Below, piece by piece: positions 1-8,859 of a DNA stretch of 64,000 nt. Source of the stretch: Chloroflexota bacterium. Lineage in GTDB: Bacteria > Chloroflexota > Anaerolineae > Aggregatilineales > Phototrophicaceae. The position numbers and the translations under genes are program-made. The notes beneath the pieces were generated by a model. The model was not told where the DNA came from. It was given only the letters and a program-made list of their open reading frames with translations, and did no database searches. The stretch lies in assembly GCA_028873975.1 (NCBI GenBank), contig JAPPMO010000049.1, positions 1 through 64,000 on the forward strand, read 5' to 3'. Every line of letters starts with the position of its first letter. The stretch's first letter is position 1.

Positions 1-57
1 GAACTCTGTGCGCTCTGCGCGCTCTGTGTTGAAAAAATTTGATGCGATTGCCCTGAC
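1..57 (-). repeat. Dispersed repeat R1, truncated end copy
   Basis: The reverse complement starts with the R1 terminal sequence (CAGGGCAATCGCATCAAA, then a T-run and CACAGAG-type repeats). The same end is found at 11495-11512, 22792, 40804, 53658 and 57085. The copy runs off the left edge of the window. An open frame starting at base 8 lies inside this repeat, so that start is not credible for the downstream small gene. Confidence 0.8.
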
Positions 58-178
58 CGCGATGCCTTTGCGTCGGGCTGTTCAAGCCCGGGAAAGCGAT
101 TATGGCAGGGACCAAGCAGGTGATAGAGGCTTGGGAACAGTTGCTCAGGAGTTGTGTCGAGATTATTGGAGACGAGGC

Positions 179-442
179 GTGATTGCGGCGCTCTGTTTTG
201 GAGGTATTTTCGGATGTCCATTCATCGCCTGGGGCCTGGTGCTGATCGTCGACCGCGATCGCAGTTGGCGGCGGCGACTGGAGCGCAGCGCTGCCAGCCC
301 GCCACCGGCTCGCAGCCGCGGCTGGGACAGGCGGCAAGTCATCTACGGCGTCCTTTTGATTGTGTTCGGAGTCACAGTCTTGATCTTTTTGGGCGTGTTC
401 AACTATCTTGCGCAGGGGATTTCTCCGCCGGCCCCATTCTGA
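179..442 (+). CDS. Small two-pass membrane protein, function unknown
   Basis: I do not recognise a family. The predicted 87-residue product has a hydrophobic segment at the very N-terminus (IAALCFGGIFG to WGLVLIV), a basic hydrophilic loop rich in Arg and Pro, and a second membrane segment (VIYGVLLIVFGVTVLIFLGV). A two-helix hairpin is the simplest reading. I chose GTG 179 because GGAG lies about 7 bases upstream. The frame stays open to ATG 62 and ATG 8, but base 8 is inside a dispersed repeat. The gene converges on the methyltransferase at 456. Coding status is moderate: there is no homologue I can name. Confidence 0.45.
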   Translation: MIAALCFGGIFGCPFIAWGLVLIVDRDRSWRRRLERSAASPPPARSRGWDRRQVIYGVLLIVFGVTVLIFLGVFNYLAQGISPPAPF

Positions 443-455
443 TCCTGAGGCGGGT

Positions 456-1172
456 TCATTCCAGATGCTTCCACCAGATGCCGGTACATACCGGCACAAT
501 CACCCTTTTGCCGTCCAGGCATGTGTTCGCCAGGTCATCGCCAAAGAAAAAGCGCATCAATTCGTCGGCTTCCTGCGGCGAAGCGAATTGGTAATCGGTG
601 CGAATCCAGCGGTATGAGAGACCATGCTCTTGCTCCCAATGGTCATAAAGCTGTCTCAAGTTCGTTGACGCGAGCGGCTGGCGTCCGCCGGCGCCCATGG
701 TCTCGATGAGGATGGCTGTGCCGCCCGGCTTAAGGACGCGGGCCATTTCGGCGAGCATCGCATCGGTTTGCGCGCGCCAAGCCTTGGGATGCCACTCACG
801 CACGTGGGCGAAGCTCCAGCCTTCTATCGCCAAATCGGCGCAGGCTGACGCGACCGGCATGCGGCCATTGTCGCCAAGCGAGAGATGCCAGTTGGTCATA
901 CCGGTCGCGCGCATGGCACTCTGGGCGCAGTCTAACATCGACGCCTCGATGTCAAAGGCAAAAATGCCCTCAACCGCTACCGATAGCAAGCGAGTAAGAC
1001 GTCCGGTGCCAGCGCCGAATTCCACAACTTTGGCGCCGCGCAAGGGGCGGATTTCGTTAAGCGCCGCGAACAGATTGCCGCGCCTGTCTTCGCGGGCTAC
1101 CAAACGGTCAAACTGTTCCGCCTGATTGCGATAGATGTCTTTGAAGAGATTGCGACGTAAAGTCACGGTCAA
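456..1172 (-). CDS. Class I SAM-dependent methyltransferase
   Basis: Predicted cytoplasmic methyltransferase of 238 residues with the Rossmann-like SAM fold. Motif I is VVEFGAGTGRLTRLL near residue 50. An acidic residue follows the next strand (FAFDIEAS), and the post-motif region ends in VLKPGGTAILIET, as in the Methyltransf_11 group. The substrate cannot be read from sequence. Its ATG overlaps the stop of the phosphomannomutase gene in an ATGA, so the two are probably translationally coupled. Another class I methyltransferase lies at 33280, but the two share little beyond the SAM motifs. Confidence 0.85.
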   Translation of the reverse strand: MTVTLRRNLFKDIYRNQAEQFDRLVAREDRRGNLFAALNEIRPLRGAKVVEFGAGTGRLTRLLSVAVEGIFAFDIEASMLDCAQSAMRATGMTNWHLSLGDNGRMPVASACADLAIEGWSFAHVREWHPKAWRAQTDAMLAEMARVLKPGGTAILIETMGAGGRQPLASTNLRQLYDHWEQEHGLSYRWIRTDYQFASPQEADELMRFFFGDDLANTCLDGKRVIVPVCTGIWWKHLE

Positions 1173-2611
1173 AGAGATGTATCGTGGGGAGACTCGGAGC
1201 TGAAGTCAAGCAAGAGCTGATCGAATCGAGCGCGGTCGATCTGCGGGTAATTGAGCAATTGCCCCTTGAAAATACGCATGTACTCGACGATCTGTTCCCG
1301 CGTGTATGCTTCAAAGCGGAGCGTGACCGCAGGCTGCGTATTGCTCGCGCGCACCAAACCCCAACCCCGTTCGAAAATCACACGCGCGCCATCGACCGTC
1401 ACGACTTCGTAATCATTTTGGAGACTAGCCGTCATCTCCTCGATCATTTTGAATTTCAAGTCGTCCGGCGCGCTCAAGACGATCTCCGGCGTGGCTGCCA
1501 ACTTGGGAATTTCGTCAAAGATTTCGGCGATGGTTTGCCCGGACTTGCTAATGATCTCAAGCGTTTTGAGCGCCACCAGAGGCGCGTCGTCGAAGCCGAA
1601 ATAGTCTTCCCCGATGAAGAGATGTCCGCTCACTTCGCCGCCTAGCAAGGAACCGATCTCGTTCATTTTCTGCTTCATCAGGCTGTGTCCCGATTTCCAC
1701 ATGACCGGGATACCGCCGTATTTCTTGATTTCGTCGGGGAGCGCTTGCGACGATTTGACGTCAAAGACGATCGGCGTATTGGGGTGGCGCCGGAGCAAAT
1801 CCCGCGATAGCAGCGCCAGCAGTCGATCCGCGGCGATATGATGACCGTGATTATCGATGAAGCCGCAGCGATCGCTATCGCCGTCAAAAGCCAAGCCCAG
1901 GTCCGCGCCCAGTTCGAGCACTTTCGCCTCCAGATCCCGCGTCATTTCTGGATCTTCCGGATTGGGCAAATGATTGGGGAAGCTGCCGTCCGGTTCACAG
2001 TAGAGGCATTCAACTTCCAGCCCCAGGGCGCGCAAGACCGGCGGCAGATAGGTTCCCGACAGACCGTTGCCCGCGTCAAGCACCACTTTCAGCGGTTTTT
2101 CCATGTGCACCTTACGCTGAATCTCGGTCATGTGTTGATTGATCATGGTTGGGTCTTCTTCGACCTCGCCGTTGCCGGCCGTGAAGGCGCCGTCATCGAT
2201 AATGCTCAAAACTTCCTGGATTTGCTCGCCAGCCAGCGCCAGCTTTCCGTAAGCCATCTTGATGCCGTTGTAACGCGTATCCAGATGGCTGCCAGTGATC
2301 ATGACGCCGGCCCCAGCCTCGCCATAAGAAGCCGAAGCGAAGTAGACGGTCGGCGTGAGCACCTCGCCGATATCGGCAACGGCCAATCCTGTCGAAGCAA
2401 GTCCTTCGATCATCGCAGCCTTTAGCGGACCAGAGGACAGGCGATTGTCAGAGCCGACGAAGATCTTCCGCGTGCCGAATTCTCTGGGCAAATAGGCGCC
2501 CAAAGCCTTGCCAACCAAGTAGGCTATGGCAGGCGTCAATTGCGGGGATTCGCCGTTGGCGGTGCCGCGAATATCGTATTTTCGGAAGATCGAACGATCG
2601 ATTGCTCTCAT
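1169..2611 (-). CDS. manB: Phosphomannomutase / phosphoglucomutase
   Basis: Alpha-D-phosphohexomutase that interconverts hexose 6- and 1-phosphates, feeding nucleotide sugars for cell-surface polysaccharide. The four family signatures are visible: N-terminal FRKYDIRG, active-site phosphoserine loop MITGSHLD, metal loop AFDGDSDRCGF, sugar-binding GGEVSGHLF, and C-terminal phosphate-binding RASNTQPAVTLRFEA. Length (480 residues) is normal for the ManB/AlgC type. The start at 2611 is preferred over 2641 because GAGGTG precedes it. It is followed by an overlapping methyltransferase gene and preceded, 48 bases away, by the Hsp100 gene. Whether mannose or glucose phosphate is preferred cannot be told. 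Confidence 0.9.
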   Translation of the reverse strand: MRAIDRSIFRKYDIRGTANGESPQLTPAIAYLVGKALGAYLPREFGTRKIFVGSDNRLSSGPLKAAMIEGLASTGLAVADIGEVLTPTVYFASASYGEAGAGVMITGSHLDTRYNGIKMAYGKLALAGEQIQEVLSIIDDGAFTAGNGEVEEDPTMINQHMTEIQRKVHMEKPLKVVLDAGNGLSGTYLPPVLRALGLEVECLYCEPDGSFPNHLPNPEDPEMTRDLEAKVLELGADLGLAFDGDSDRCGFIDNHGHHIAADRLLALLSRDLLRRHPNTPIVFDVKSSQALPDEIKKYGGIPVMWKSGHSLMKQKMNEIGSLLGGEVSGHLFIGEDYFGFDDAPLVALKTLEIISKSGQTIAEIFDEIPKLAATPEIVLSAPDDLKFKMIEEMTASLQNDYEVVTVDGARVIFERGWGLVRASNTQPAVTLRFEAYTREQIVEYMRIFKGQLLNYPQIDRARFDQLLLDFSSESPHDTSL

Positions 2612-2659
2612 GCTCACCTCGGACTCATGCGCTGGCGGCAAGGAGCCAGCTGTCAGAGC

Positions 2660-4903
2660 TCAACCCTGGAATTCCTCGCCATCAACATAGGCTGAAAACT
2701 TCAAACCGCCGCCTCGTTTGCGGCTGGCGCTGATGCGAACTTCTGTGCCTTCCGGCGGGTTGGAGCGCAAGAGAAAGTCGGCCAGGGGTTCGCGCAAATT
2801 CCGCCGCAGGACGCGCCGAAGCGGGCGCGCGCCGTATTCCGGTTCGTCATTTTGATCCAAGAGCCATTTTTTGGCGCCGCCGCTGAACTTCAATGTCAAG
2901 CCGCGCTCGCGCGCCAGCTTGTTCTCTTTTTCAATGAGCAAGTCGAGGATAAGGACAAAGTCCTCATCGCTCAAGGCGTTGAAAAGAATGACCTCGTCCA
3001 AGCGGTTGACGAACTCGGGACGAAGAAACTCCAGCACCTGGTCCATAATCCGCTCGCGCAAATCGTCCGTGATCTGCCGCACCATCAAATGTTCGGAGCC
3101 GATATTGCTGGTCATGATGACCACCGCTTCGCTGAAGCGGGCGATATTGCCGCGGCCGTCGGTCAGCCGGCCCTCTTCCATCACCTGCAGCAATACATCC
3201 ATAATCCGAGGATGCGCCTTTTCAATTTCGTCGAGCAAAACGATGGTATAGGGTTGCTGCCGAATGCGCTCGGTCAACTGTCCGCCCTCGTCGCTGCCGA
3301 CATAACCCACTGCCGAGCCGATTAAGCGGTTGATGCTGCTCTCGTCTTTGTATTCGCTCATGTCCAGCGGGAAGAGATTTTCTTCGCTGCCGAACATGAA
3401 GTCAGCAAGTACGCGCGCCATTTCGGTCTTGCCGATACCGGTGGGACCCAGGAACAGGAAGACGCCAATCGGCCTCCGCGGGTCTTTCAGTCCAACGCGG
3501 GCTGTTTTGATGGCGCGGCTGACCAACTGAACGGCCTCTTCCTGACCGATAAGACGCTGGCGCAGGCGCTCCACCATATTGGCATAGCGGAGGCGTTCGT
3601 CAGCGCCTAATTTGGTGACCGGGATGCCGGTCATCTGGCTCGTCACCAGGGTCACGTCTTCCACATCAAGCTTGGCATCGTTGTTGTCCGGGCGGAAGGC
3701 GAGATGCGCTTGCTTGCCCATATTGACCATAGCGGCGGTGCGATGCAGCAGTTGCTCGGCGCTTTGCGGCAAAGGATTGATGGTCAAATAGCGCTGCGCC
3801 ATGCGCGCGGCCATTTTCAGCGCGTCGTGCTCGATGGCAATCTCATAGTCCGATTCCAGATGCGGCGCTATCGTCTCCAGGATATGTACGGTTTCGCCCA
3901 GCGACGGTTCATCAACGCGGATTATTTGACTGTTTTCCATAATGGCGCTGACGTTTTGTATGCGCGCTTCAAATTCCTGCAGATTGGTAGTGCAGATGAC
4001 GACGGGATCTTCGCTCAAAAAAGCCTTTTGCACCAGCGACGTCGCCTTGTTGAAATCGGCTTTGATCGGTCCGCCGAAAAAACGGTGAATCAGCGGCAAG
4101 AACAGGACCCCGCGCCGCGCCGCGCTCATGCCGGCGCGGAAAGCCTCCTGGTCGCCGTCCAGCAGCGCCGTTTCGCTTATCTGGACCAGATTGGACAAGC
4201 CATTCGGTCCCTTGTCTTCCGCCATGAGCAAGGCAAGGCTATATGCCAGCGTGCGCTTGCCGACGCCGTCGGGACCAATCAAAATGATGTGACGATTGAC
4301 CGACTGCGTCAGCACGTTGATCATGTTGCGCAAGAGATCTTCCCGAAAATGCACCGCGCGCAGCAAACCGCGCTTGGCTCGTTTGACGTAATCCACTGTG
4401 GTGCTGTCGTCGCGGCTTGGGATGATCTTGCTGGCGTCGCTGTATGCGTCTTGAATCGACTTGGGGGTGATGCTGAACTGGCGGAGAATCCCGCCGGTAC
4501 TGACCGATGTTTCCGCCAGTACCGCCAAGGCATGATCGGTATCGATTTTCTGCTCGTTCATCGAGTTGGCGATTGTTAATCCGTCATCCAGGAGCACGAT
4601 TGACTGTCGGCTCAGCGAAACCTTTTTGTTGCCAATAGCGACGAAATCCAGGCTGCCGTCGGGATCGCGGCGGGATTGAATCGCGACTGTGACCTGGCGC
4701 TCCAGGCGCTCCAGGTCGACGCCGCGCGAAGATTCGAACATCTTGAACATGCGCCAGGCTGCCGTGTTATCGCGCCGGAGCAACGCCAGCAGCACCATTT
4801 CCGGCATGATCGACGATTTGCGATATTCGCCTAGCATCGGCACGGCATCATTCAATACCGCATCCATGTCCTTGGAGATTAGATCAGGATTGAGGGTAGA
4901 CAT
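2660..4903 (-). CDS. Hsp100/Clp family ATPase with degenerate first ATPase domain
   Basis: AAA+ protein unfoldase of 747 residues. It has a Clp N-domain (about 1-150), a first nucleotide-binding domain (about 175-395) and a second one (about 440-640) followed by the C-terminal D2 small domain. Domain 2 is intact: Walker A GPTGIGKT (486-493), Walker B LLDEIEKAH (556-564), sensor MTSN (597-600), and FLRPEFVNRLDE with its Arg finger. Domain 1 is damaged: Walker A is GPDGVGKR (210-217), the Walker B site reads FLPLIHRF without DE, and no ERRF finger is visible. There is no ClpB middle coiled coil and no VGF/IGL ClpP loop between MTSN and FLRPEF. It is therefore neither a standard ClpC nor ClpB. 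Expressed from its own predicted promoter at 4973-5000. Confidence 0.88.
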   Translation of the reverse strand: MSTLNPDLISKDMDAVLNDAVPMLGEYRKSSIMPEMVLLALLRRDNTAAWRMFKMFESSRGVDLERLERQVTVAIQSRRDPDGSLDFVAIGNKKVSLSRQSIVLLDDGLTIANSMNEQKIDTDHALAVLAETSVSTGGILRQFSITPKSIQDAYSDASKIIPSRDDSTTVDYVKRAKRGLLRAVHFREDLLRNMINVLTQSVNRHIILIGPDGVGKRTLAYSLALLMAEDKGPNGLSNLVQISETALLDGDQEAFRAGMSAARRGVLFLPLIHRFFGGPIKADFNKATSLVQKAFLSEDPVVICTTNLQEFEARIQNVSAIMENSQIIRVDEPSLGETVHILETIAPHLESDYEIAIEHDALKMAARMAQRYLTINPLPQSAEQLLHRTAAMVNMGKQAHLAFRPDNNDAKLDVEDVTLVTSQMTGIPVTKLGADERLRYANMVERLRQRLIGQEEAVQLVSRAIKTARVGLKDPRRPIGVFLFLGPTGIGKTEMARVLADFMFGSEENLFPLDMSEYKDESSINRLIGSAVGYVGSDEGGQLTERIRQQPYTIVLLDEIEKAHPRIMDVLLQVMEEGRLTDGRGNIARFSEAVVIMTSNIGSEHLMVRQITDDLRERIMDQVLEFLRPEFVNRLDEVILFNALSDEDFVLILDLLIEKENKLARERGLTLKFSGGAKKWLLDQNDEPEYGARPLRRVLRRNLREPLADFLLRSNPPEGTEVRISASRKRGGGLKFSAYVDGEEFQG

Positions 4904-4972
4904 TGACTATCTGTGTCCTGCGTATTTCACCGTTCGTCGTTGATCAAGATACGAGTGGCTGCGCGCCGCCCC

Positions 4973-5000
4973 ATTATAGCTTATCAATATAGCCTATCAA
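4973..5000 (-). promoter_or_regulatory. Predicted sigma70-type promoter for the Hsp100 gene
   Basis: On the minus strand TTGATA (5000-4995) and TATAAT (4978-4973) are 16 bases apart and about 70 bases before the ATG at 4903. The sequence ATATTGATA occurs twice with a 13-base period across the -35 region, which could be a direct-repeat operator. Confidence 0.6.
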
Positions 5001-5012
5001 TATCGCAATCGC

Positions 5013-6629
5013 CTAGCTCGCAAAGCTTAGCGGCATGCTGCCAAAAGCCCGTCGCTCCCCATGCAGCACTTCGCAAATGACCTTCGTCGCCCGGGACATG
5101 GGGCTATATCCCTGCACATAAGCCGCAAGCTCGGGATAGATGAACATTTCTATCGGATTCCACAAAGTCACCAGAATCGTCTTATGGGCCGGCATCGCCT
5201 CGACCAGTTGGATCTGCCGGGGATCGTCAATGTTGTTCAAGGTGAAAACAGCCACCGTGTCGGCTTCCTGAGCGGCTGCGCTCGCCCAAGCCAATTCCCC
5301 ATCCGTCGGCGACCCGGAGACAGAGACGAATTCATGCCCCGGCACGCGGCGATCGCATTCTCGCCGTATACGCGGGCGCGTGCCCGGATAGACAAAGAGC
5401 ACCTTACCCTGGACCGGTATCATATCCTGCGGGTCGAGCGCTGTTACACCCCGTTCAAACAAACGCGTCACCAGACGATCATGCGCCGACAGGTCCAAGC
5501 GATCGCTCGCCGCATCCGGATCCAAGGGACTCCAATCCAATACGCCGTACTGCTGTTTGACCCTTAGAATGCGCGCTACCGAGTCGTCTATGCGCTCGAG
5601 CGCGATACGCCCGGCGCGCACAGCCGCGACCACATCGCTGATCGCCTGGCCTATCCGTCCCGTGCCCACATGCGCGCCGATCGCGATCACATCGTTGCCC
5701 GCTTCAATCGCCCGGATCGAAGCCTCGCCGGGGTCGTATACGGTGTCGACAGCATCCATATCCAGGGCATCGGTCATGATGATGCCATCGTATCCCAACT
5801 CTTCCCGCAGCAAGCCTTCCACCACATTGACGGACAAAGACGCAGGCAGCGCTTCGGCATCAAAGGCGCTGAACCAGATATGCGCCGCCATCACAGTGCT
5901 GACGCCAGCCTCGAACGCGCCGACGAAGGGACGCAACTCAAGCGAATCCAGCCGCCGCCGGTCGTGGTGGATCGCGGGCAACTCCAGGTGCGAGTCTTCG
6001 CTGGTATCGCCATGACCGGGAAAATGCTTGACTGTGGCTACCACTCCATTGTCTTGCAAGCCGCGTATGAAATTCATCAGAATCGGAGCGACCATTTTGG
6101 GATCGCTTCCGAATGCTCGGCGGTCGATGATGGGATTGAAGGCATTCGTCAGCAAATCCCCGACCGGGGCCAGATTCATGTTGACGCCAACCGCGCGCAT
6201 CTCGGCGGCCATTGCCGCGCCAACATCGTAGGCTAGTTCTCCATCTTGCGTGGCAGCCAGCAACATGGGGGCTGGAAAGCGCGTGAAACCCTCTTGCAGA
6301 TGCTGGATAGGTCCGCCCTCTTGATCGACAGCGATCAAGAGCGGCAAGCCGCCCCGGCTCATGACCTCTTGCTGGTATGAGTTCGTCAAAGCCGTCACTT
6401 GTTCGGGCGATTCGACATTGCGGCCGAAGAGTACAACCGCGCCCGGTTGCGCCTCGCGCAAGAAAGCAGCTTCCGTCTCTGTCAATTGCGAGCCAAAGAA
6501 GCTCACCATGAACATCTGCGCAACTTTCCGCTCCAGAGTCATATTGTGCAATGTATCCGGTTTTTCCGACACTTGCGCCGAAAGCGAAGCGAAGGTCAGC
6601 AGATGCGCCAGGCAGAGGATCAAAGGCAA
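5013..6629 (-). CDS. Glycoside hydrolase family 3, beta-N-acetylhexosaminidase-like, exported
   Basis: Predicted to cleave terminal beta-N-acetylhexosamine, as NagZ does in peptidoglycan turnover. The N-terminus is hydrophobic (LILCLAHLLTFASLSAQ), so export is likely. The GH3 barrel shows VAVDQEGG-type sugar binding (LLIAVDQEGGPIQHL), the NagZ-specific KHFPGHGDTSEDSH loop that supplies the His/Asp general acid dyad, and the nucleophile motif IIMTDALDMDAV. At 538 residues it is longer than cytoplasmic NagZ and has a C-terminal domain, like exported GH3 enzymes of Gram-positive type. The start is TTG at 6629; no better start was found. It follows the esterase-CapA gene by 26 bases. Confidence 0.85.
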   Translation of the reverse strand: MPLILCLAHLLTFASLSAQVSEKPDTLHNMTLERKVAQMFMVSFFGSQLTETEAAFLREAQPGAVVLFGRNVESPEQVTALTNSYQQEVMSRGGLPLLIAVDQEGGPIQHLQEGFTRFPAPMLLAATQDGELAYDVGAAMAAEMRAVGVNMNLAPVGDLLTNAFNPIIDRRAFGSDPKMVAPILMNFIRGLQDNGVVATVKHFPGHGDTSEDSHLELPAIHHDRRRLDSLELRPFVGAFEAGVSTVMAAHIWFSAFDAEALPASLSVNVVEGLLREELGYDGIIMTDALDMDAVDTVYDPGEASIRAIEAGNDVIAIGAHVGTGRIGQAISDVVAAVRAGRIALERIDDSVARILRVKQQYGVLDWSPLDPDAASDRLDLSAHDRLVTRLFERGVTALDPQDMIPVQGKVLFVYPGTRPRIRRECDRRVPGHEFVSVSGSPTDGELAWASAAAQEADTVAVFTLNNIDDPRQIQLVEAMPAHKTILVTLWNPIEMFIYPELAAYVQGYSPMSRATKVICEVLHGERRAFGSMPLSFAS

Positions 6630-6655
6630 TACACTGTGACTGGGATTAAGGATGG

Positions 6656-8824
6656 CTAGAATCCGTTCTGTTGAATCATCATATAGTGCAAGAAGTTGAA
6701 CTGATCGTCGCCTGTGAGCAAGCGAGGGCGCGCTCGATCGTCGATAAGGCCTGGAAACAGTTCCACCGCTACCAGTTTACCCGCATAAACGTAAAGCGTG
6801 TCCAGGAAGAAGCGCTTATTCCCCCAAAAATTCTGGTCAAAATAGAGATTGCCCAGTCCAAAATGTATGAAAGCCGTTTCGCCGCGGCGCGTTCTGTAGA
6901 ATTCAAAGGTCATCGGCTTGTGCTCGGCCGTGCCAATGACAACATCAGCGCCCCACTCGGCAAATGCGCGGAAATCGGCTCGCTGCCCCGCCGTCGGCGT
7001 ATAAGACTCGAATTCCTGATAGTGAACGGTCAACAAGACCAGATCGTTTTGCGCTGCCAGCACGGGCAAGTTGTCTTCCAGCCAGGCGCGGTCGCAAAAC
7101 GCTGCCCCTGGCCGCGCGCCGCCGAGCGCGCTTGGATCTTCATTCACCAAGGCATAATAGGGACCAATCGCGTTGCAGGCGAGCCAGGCGACATTATTGC
7201 CGTTATGAGAGAGAAGCAGGGGTTTGCCGGCATCGTCCCGGCTGCGGCCTGCGCCGACAGCTTTGATACCTGTCTCTTCAAATAGCGTTAGCGTATCTTC
7301 AAAGGCGTCGTAACCGAAGTCATTGATGTGATTGCCCGTCATATCAACCACGTCGACGTTCAAGATATCAAACAGACTGGCGTGTTCGCGCTTCATGCAC
7401 AGGCTGTTCGCTCCGCCCAAGACCTTGTCGCTAAATTGCGGGCAGGCGTCGGCCAGAGGGGCTTCATTGGTCACATGGAAATAGTCCGAGGCAGAGACGT
7501 AATCGCGGATGCCGCTGGCGGCCGCCTCCAAGCCAATCGCATCAATCGCTGTTCTTGTCCCCCGCGCAAGCGCGGTTGTGCCGGACAGGGTAATGCGCGT
7601 TAAGCTGTCCCTATGATAGTTCGGCGCGCCACGATCGAATATCAATGGATAGTCGCCGATTTGATCGACGACGGCTTTCCCGTCCAGCCACAATGGGCGG
7701 AGGCGCAGGCGCAATTCATCAAATGGAAGCAAAGTGAAGCTGAGCTTGTCCCGCCAGAGTTGACGCTCCAGGTTTTCACCTTCCACGATTCGCGTATCGC
7801 GATGCAGATCAATGCCTTGTTCCCGCAACCGGCGCGCCGCGGATTCGCTCAAAGCCAATCGCGGATCGAAAGCGCCAGCGAGAATCTCATCCAGTTGGTC
7901 CCGTCCAATTGAGGTTTGCAGCGCAGCGAAAGCAGCGGCGGGAATCCACAATTCCCTGCCCGTTTCTGTTCTCCGCTCGGCTCCCGAATTGGAGGGCGGC
8001 GACACCATAAACGCGGCGCTGTAAAAAGCCAGGTAATCGGAAATATGCCGCTCCCAAGAGGCTTCATCGTGCCCGGCGCCGCTGTAAACAACATATTGAT
8101 GATCGACGGCGCGATCGCTCAAGATCACATGCATCCGATCAACGCCGGCAGCCGCGAAGTCTCTTGAGCCGCGATCCAGCCACAGCCGCATATCGGCGCC
8201 AAGGTCCTGCGTCCGCGCCAATTCAAGCGGGTTGTATCGCGGCTCGACATGGCTCGGGTCGAAAAACGGGCTATGCCCGCCGATCGCCACAAAGCGCCCC
8301 GGAAAACGCAGCCCCAGATGATATGCCCAGAATCCGCCACGCGAAATGCCGCCGATGGCTGTTCTGCCGTCGCTGCGATATCGCTGCCGCGCATGATCCA
8401 ATTGTTCGATCAGAAGCGAGTCGTAGCTATTGCCGCCAAAGGCGTTTTCGTTGGCAATCGCATCGCCAAAGGGCAAGACAAGGATCATGGGCGGCGAAGC
8501 GCCGGATTGTATCGCAGCTTCCAGCGCTTTGATGAAACCCAGGCGCGTCCATTGCCTGTCATCCGCATTGGATCCGTGCAACAGCATGAGCAGAGGATAT
8601 GACTGTTGCGAATTCTCATAACAAGGCGGGAGATAAAGCGTGAAATATCGGGTTCGGGCGGCGCCAGCGGGGAGGTAGGTTTCGCGCGTGAGGCTTCCGG
8701 CTTCATTGCAGTCGGCGGCGCTGACGGTTACAGCCGGTAGCAAAGCCGCGATCCCGAAAAGAGCCAGCAGCACCAATGCCAGCGGTGACGCAACAATTGA
8801 GAGCGATGAAGTCAGCTTTTCCAT
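6656..8824 (-). CDS. Exported esterase fused to a CapA/PgsA-type metallophosphatase domain
   Basis: The 722-residue product has a signal peptide (ALVLLALFGIAALLPAVTVSAA). Residues about 45-275 form an alpha/beta hydrolase of the putative esterase family, with oxyanion region LMLLHGSNADD, nucleophile S161 in GGISRGG, and a likely His in YSGAGHDEASW. Residues about 290-710 match the CapA family linked to capsule or poly-gamma-glutamate export: TLSGTTALARGT, then VDMTGNHINDFG, LTVHYQEFE, GADVVIGTAEHKP and FGLGNLYFDQ. The usual HPH of CapA is AEH here. The domains normally occur separately. It lies between the response regulator and a GH3 enzyme on one strand, suggesting an envelope-related operon. 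Substrate is unknown. Confidence 0.8.
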   Translation of the reverse strand: MEKLTSSLSIVASPLALVLLALFGIAALLPAVTVSAADCNEAGSLTRETYLPAGAARTRYFTLYLPPCYENSQQSYPLLMLLHGSNADDRQWTRLGFIKALEAAIQSGASPPMILVLPFGDAIANENAFGGNSYDSLLIEQLDHARQRYRSDGRTAIGGISRGGFWAYHLGLRFPGRFVAIGGHSPFFDPSHVEPRYNPLELARTQDLGADMRLWLDRGSRDFAAAGVDRMHVILSDRAVDHQYVVYSGAGHDEASWERHISDYLAFYSAAFMVSPPSNSGAERRTETGRELWIPAAAFAALQTSIGRDQLDEILAGAFDPRLALSESAARRLREQGIDLHRDTRIVEGENLERQLWRDKLSFTLLPFDELRLRLRPLWLDGKAVVDQIGDYPLIFDRGAPNYHRDSLTRITLSGTTALARGTRTAIDAIGLEAAASGIRDYVSASDYFHVTNEAPLADACPQFSDKVLGGANSLCMKREHASLFDILNVDVVDMTGNHINDFGYDAFEDTLTLFEETGIKAVGAGRSRDDAGKPLLLSHNGNNVAWLACNAIGPYYALVNEDPSALGGARPGAAFCDRAWLEDNLPVLAAQNDLVLLTVHYQEFESYTPTAGQRADFRAFAEWGADVVIGTAEHKPMTFEFYRTRRGETAFIHFGLGNLYFDQNFWGNKRFFLDTLYVYAGKLVAVELFPGLIDDRARPRLLTGDDQFNFLHYMMIQQNGF

Positions 8825-8859
8825 GGGAGCAAGGGGAGCGAGGGCAAAAGCGGGGGATG

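Noticed and set aside
3704..4579. Long open frame of 291 codons on the plus strand
   Set aside because: It lies fully opposite the Hsp100 gene and has no recognisable domain; it is a by-product of the codon bias.
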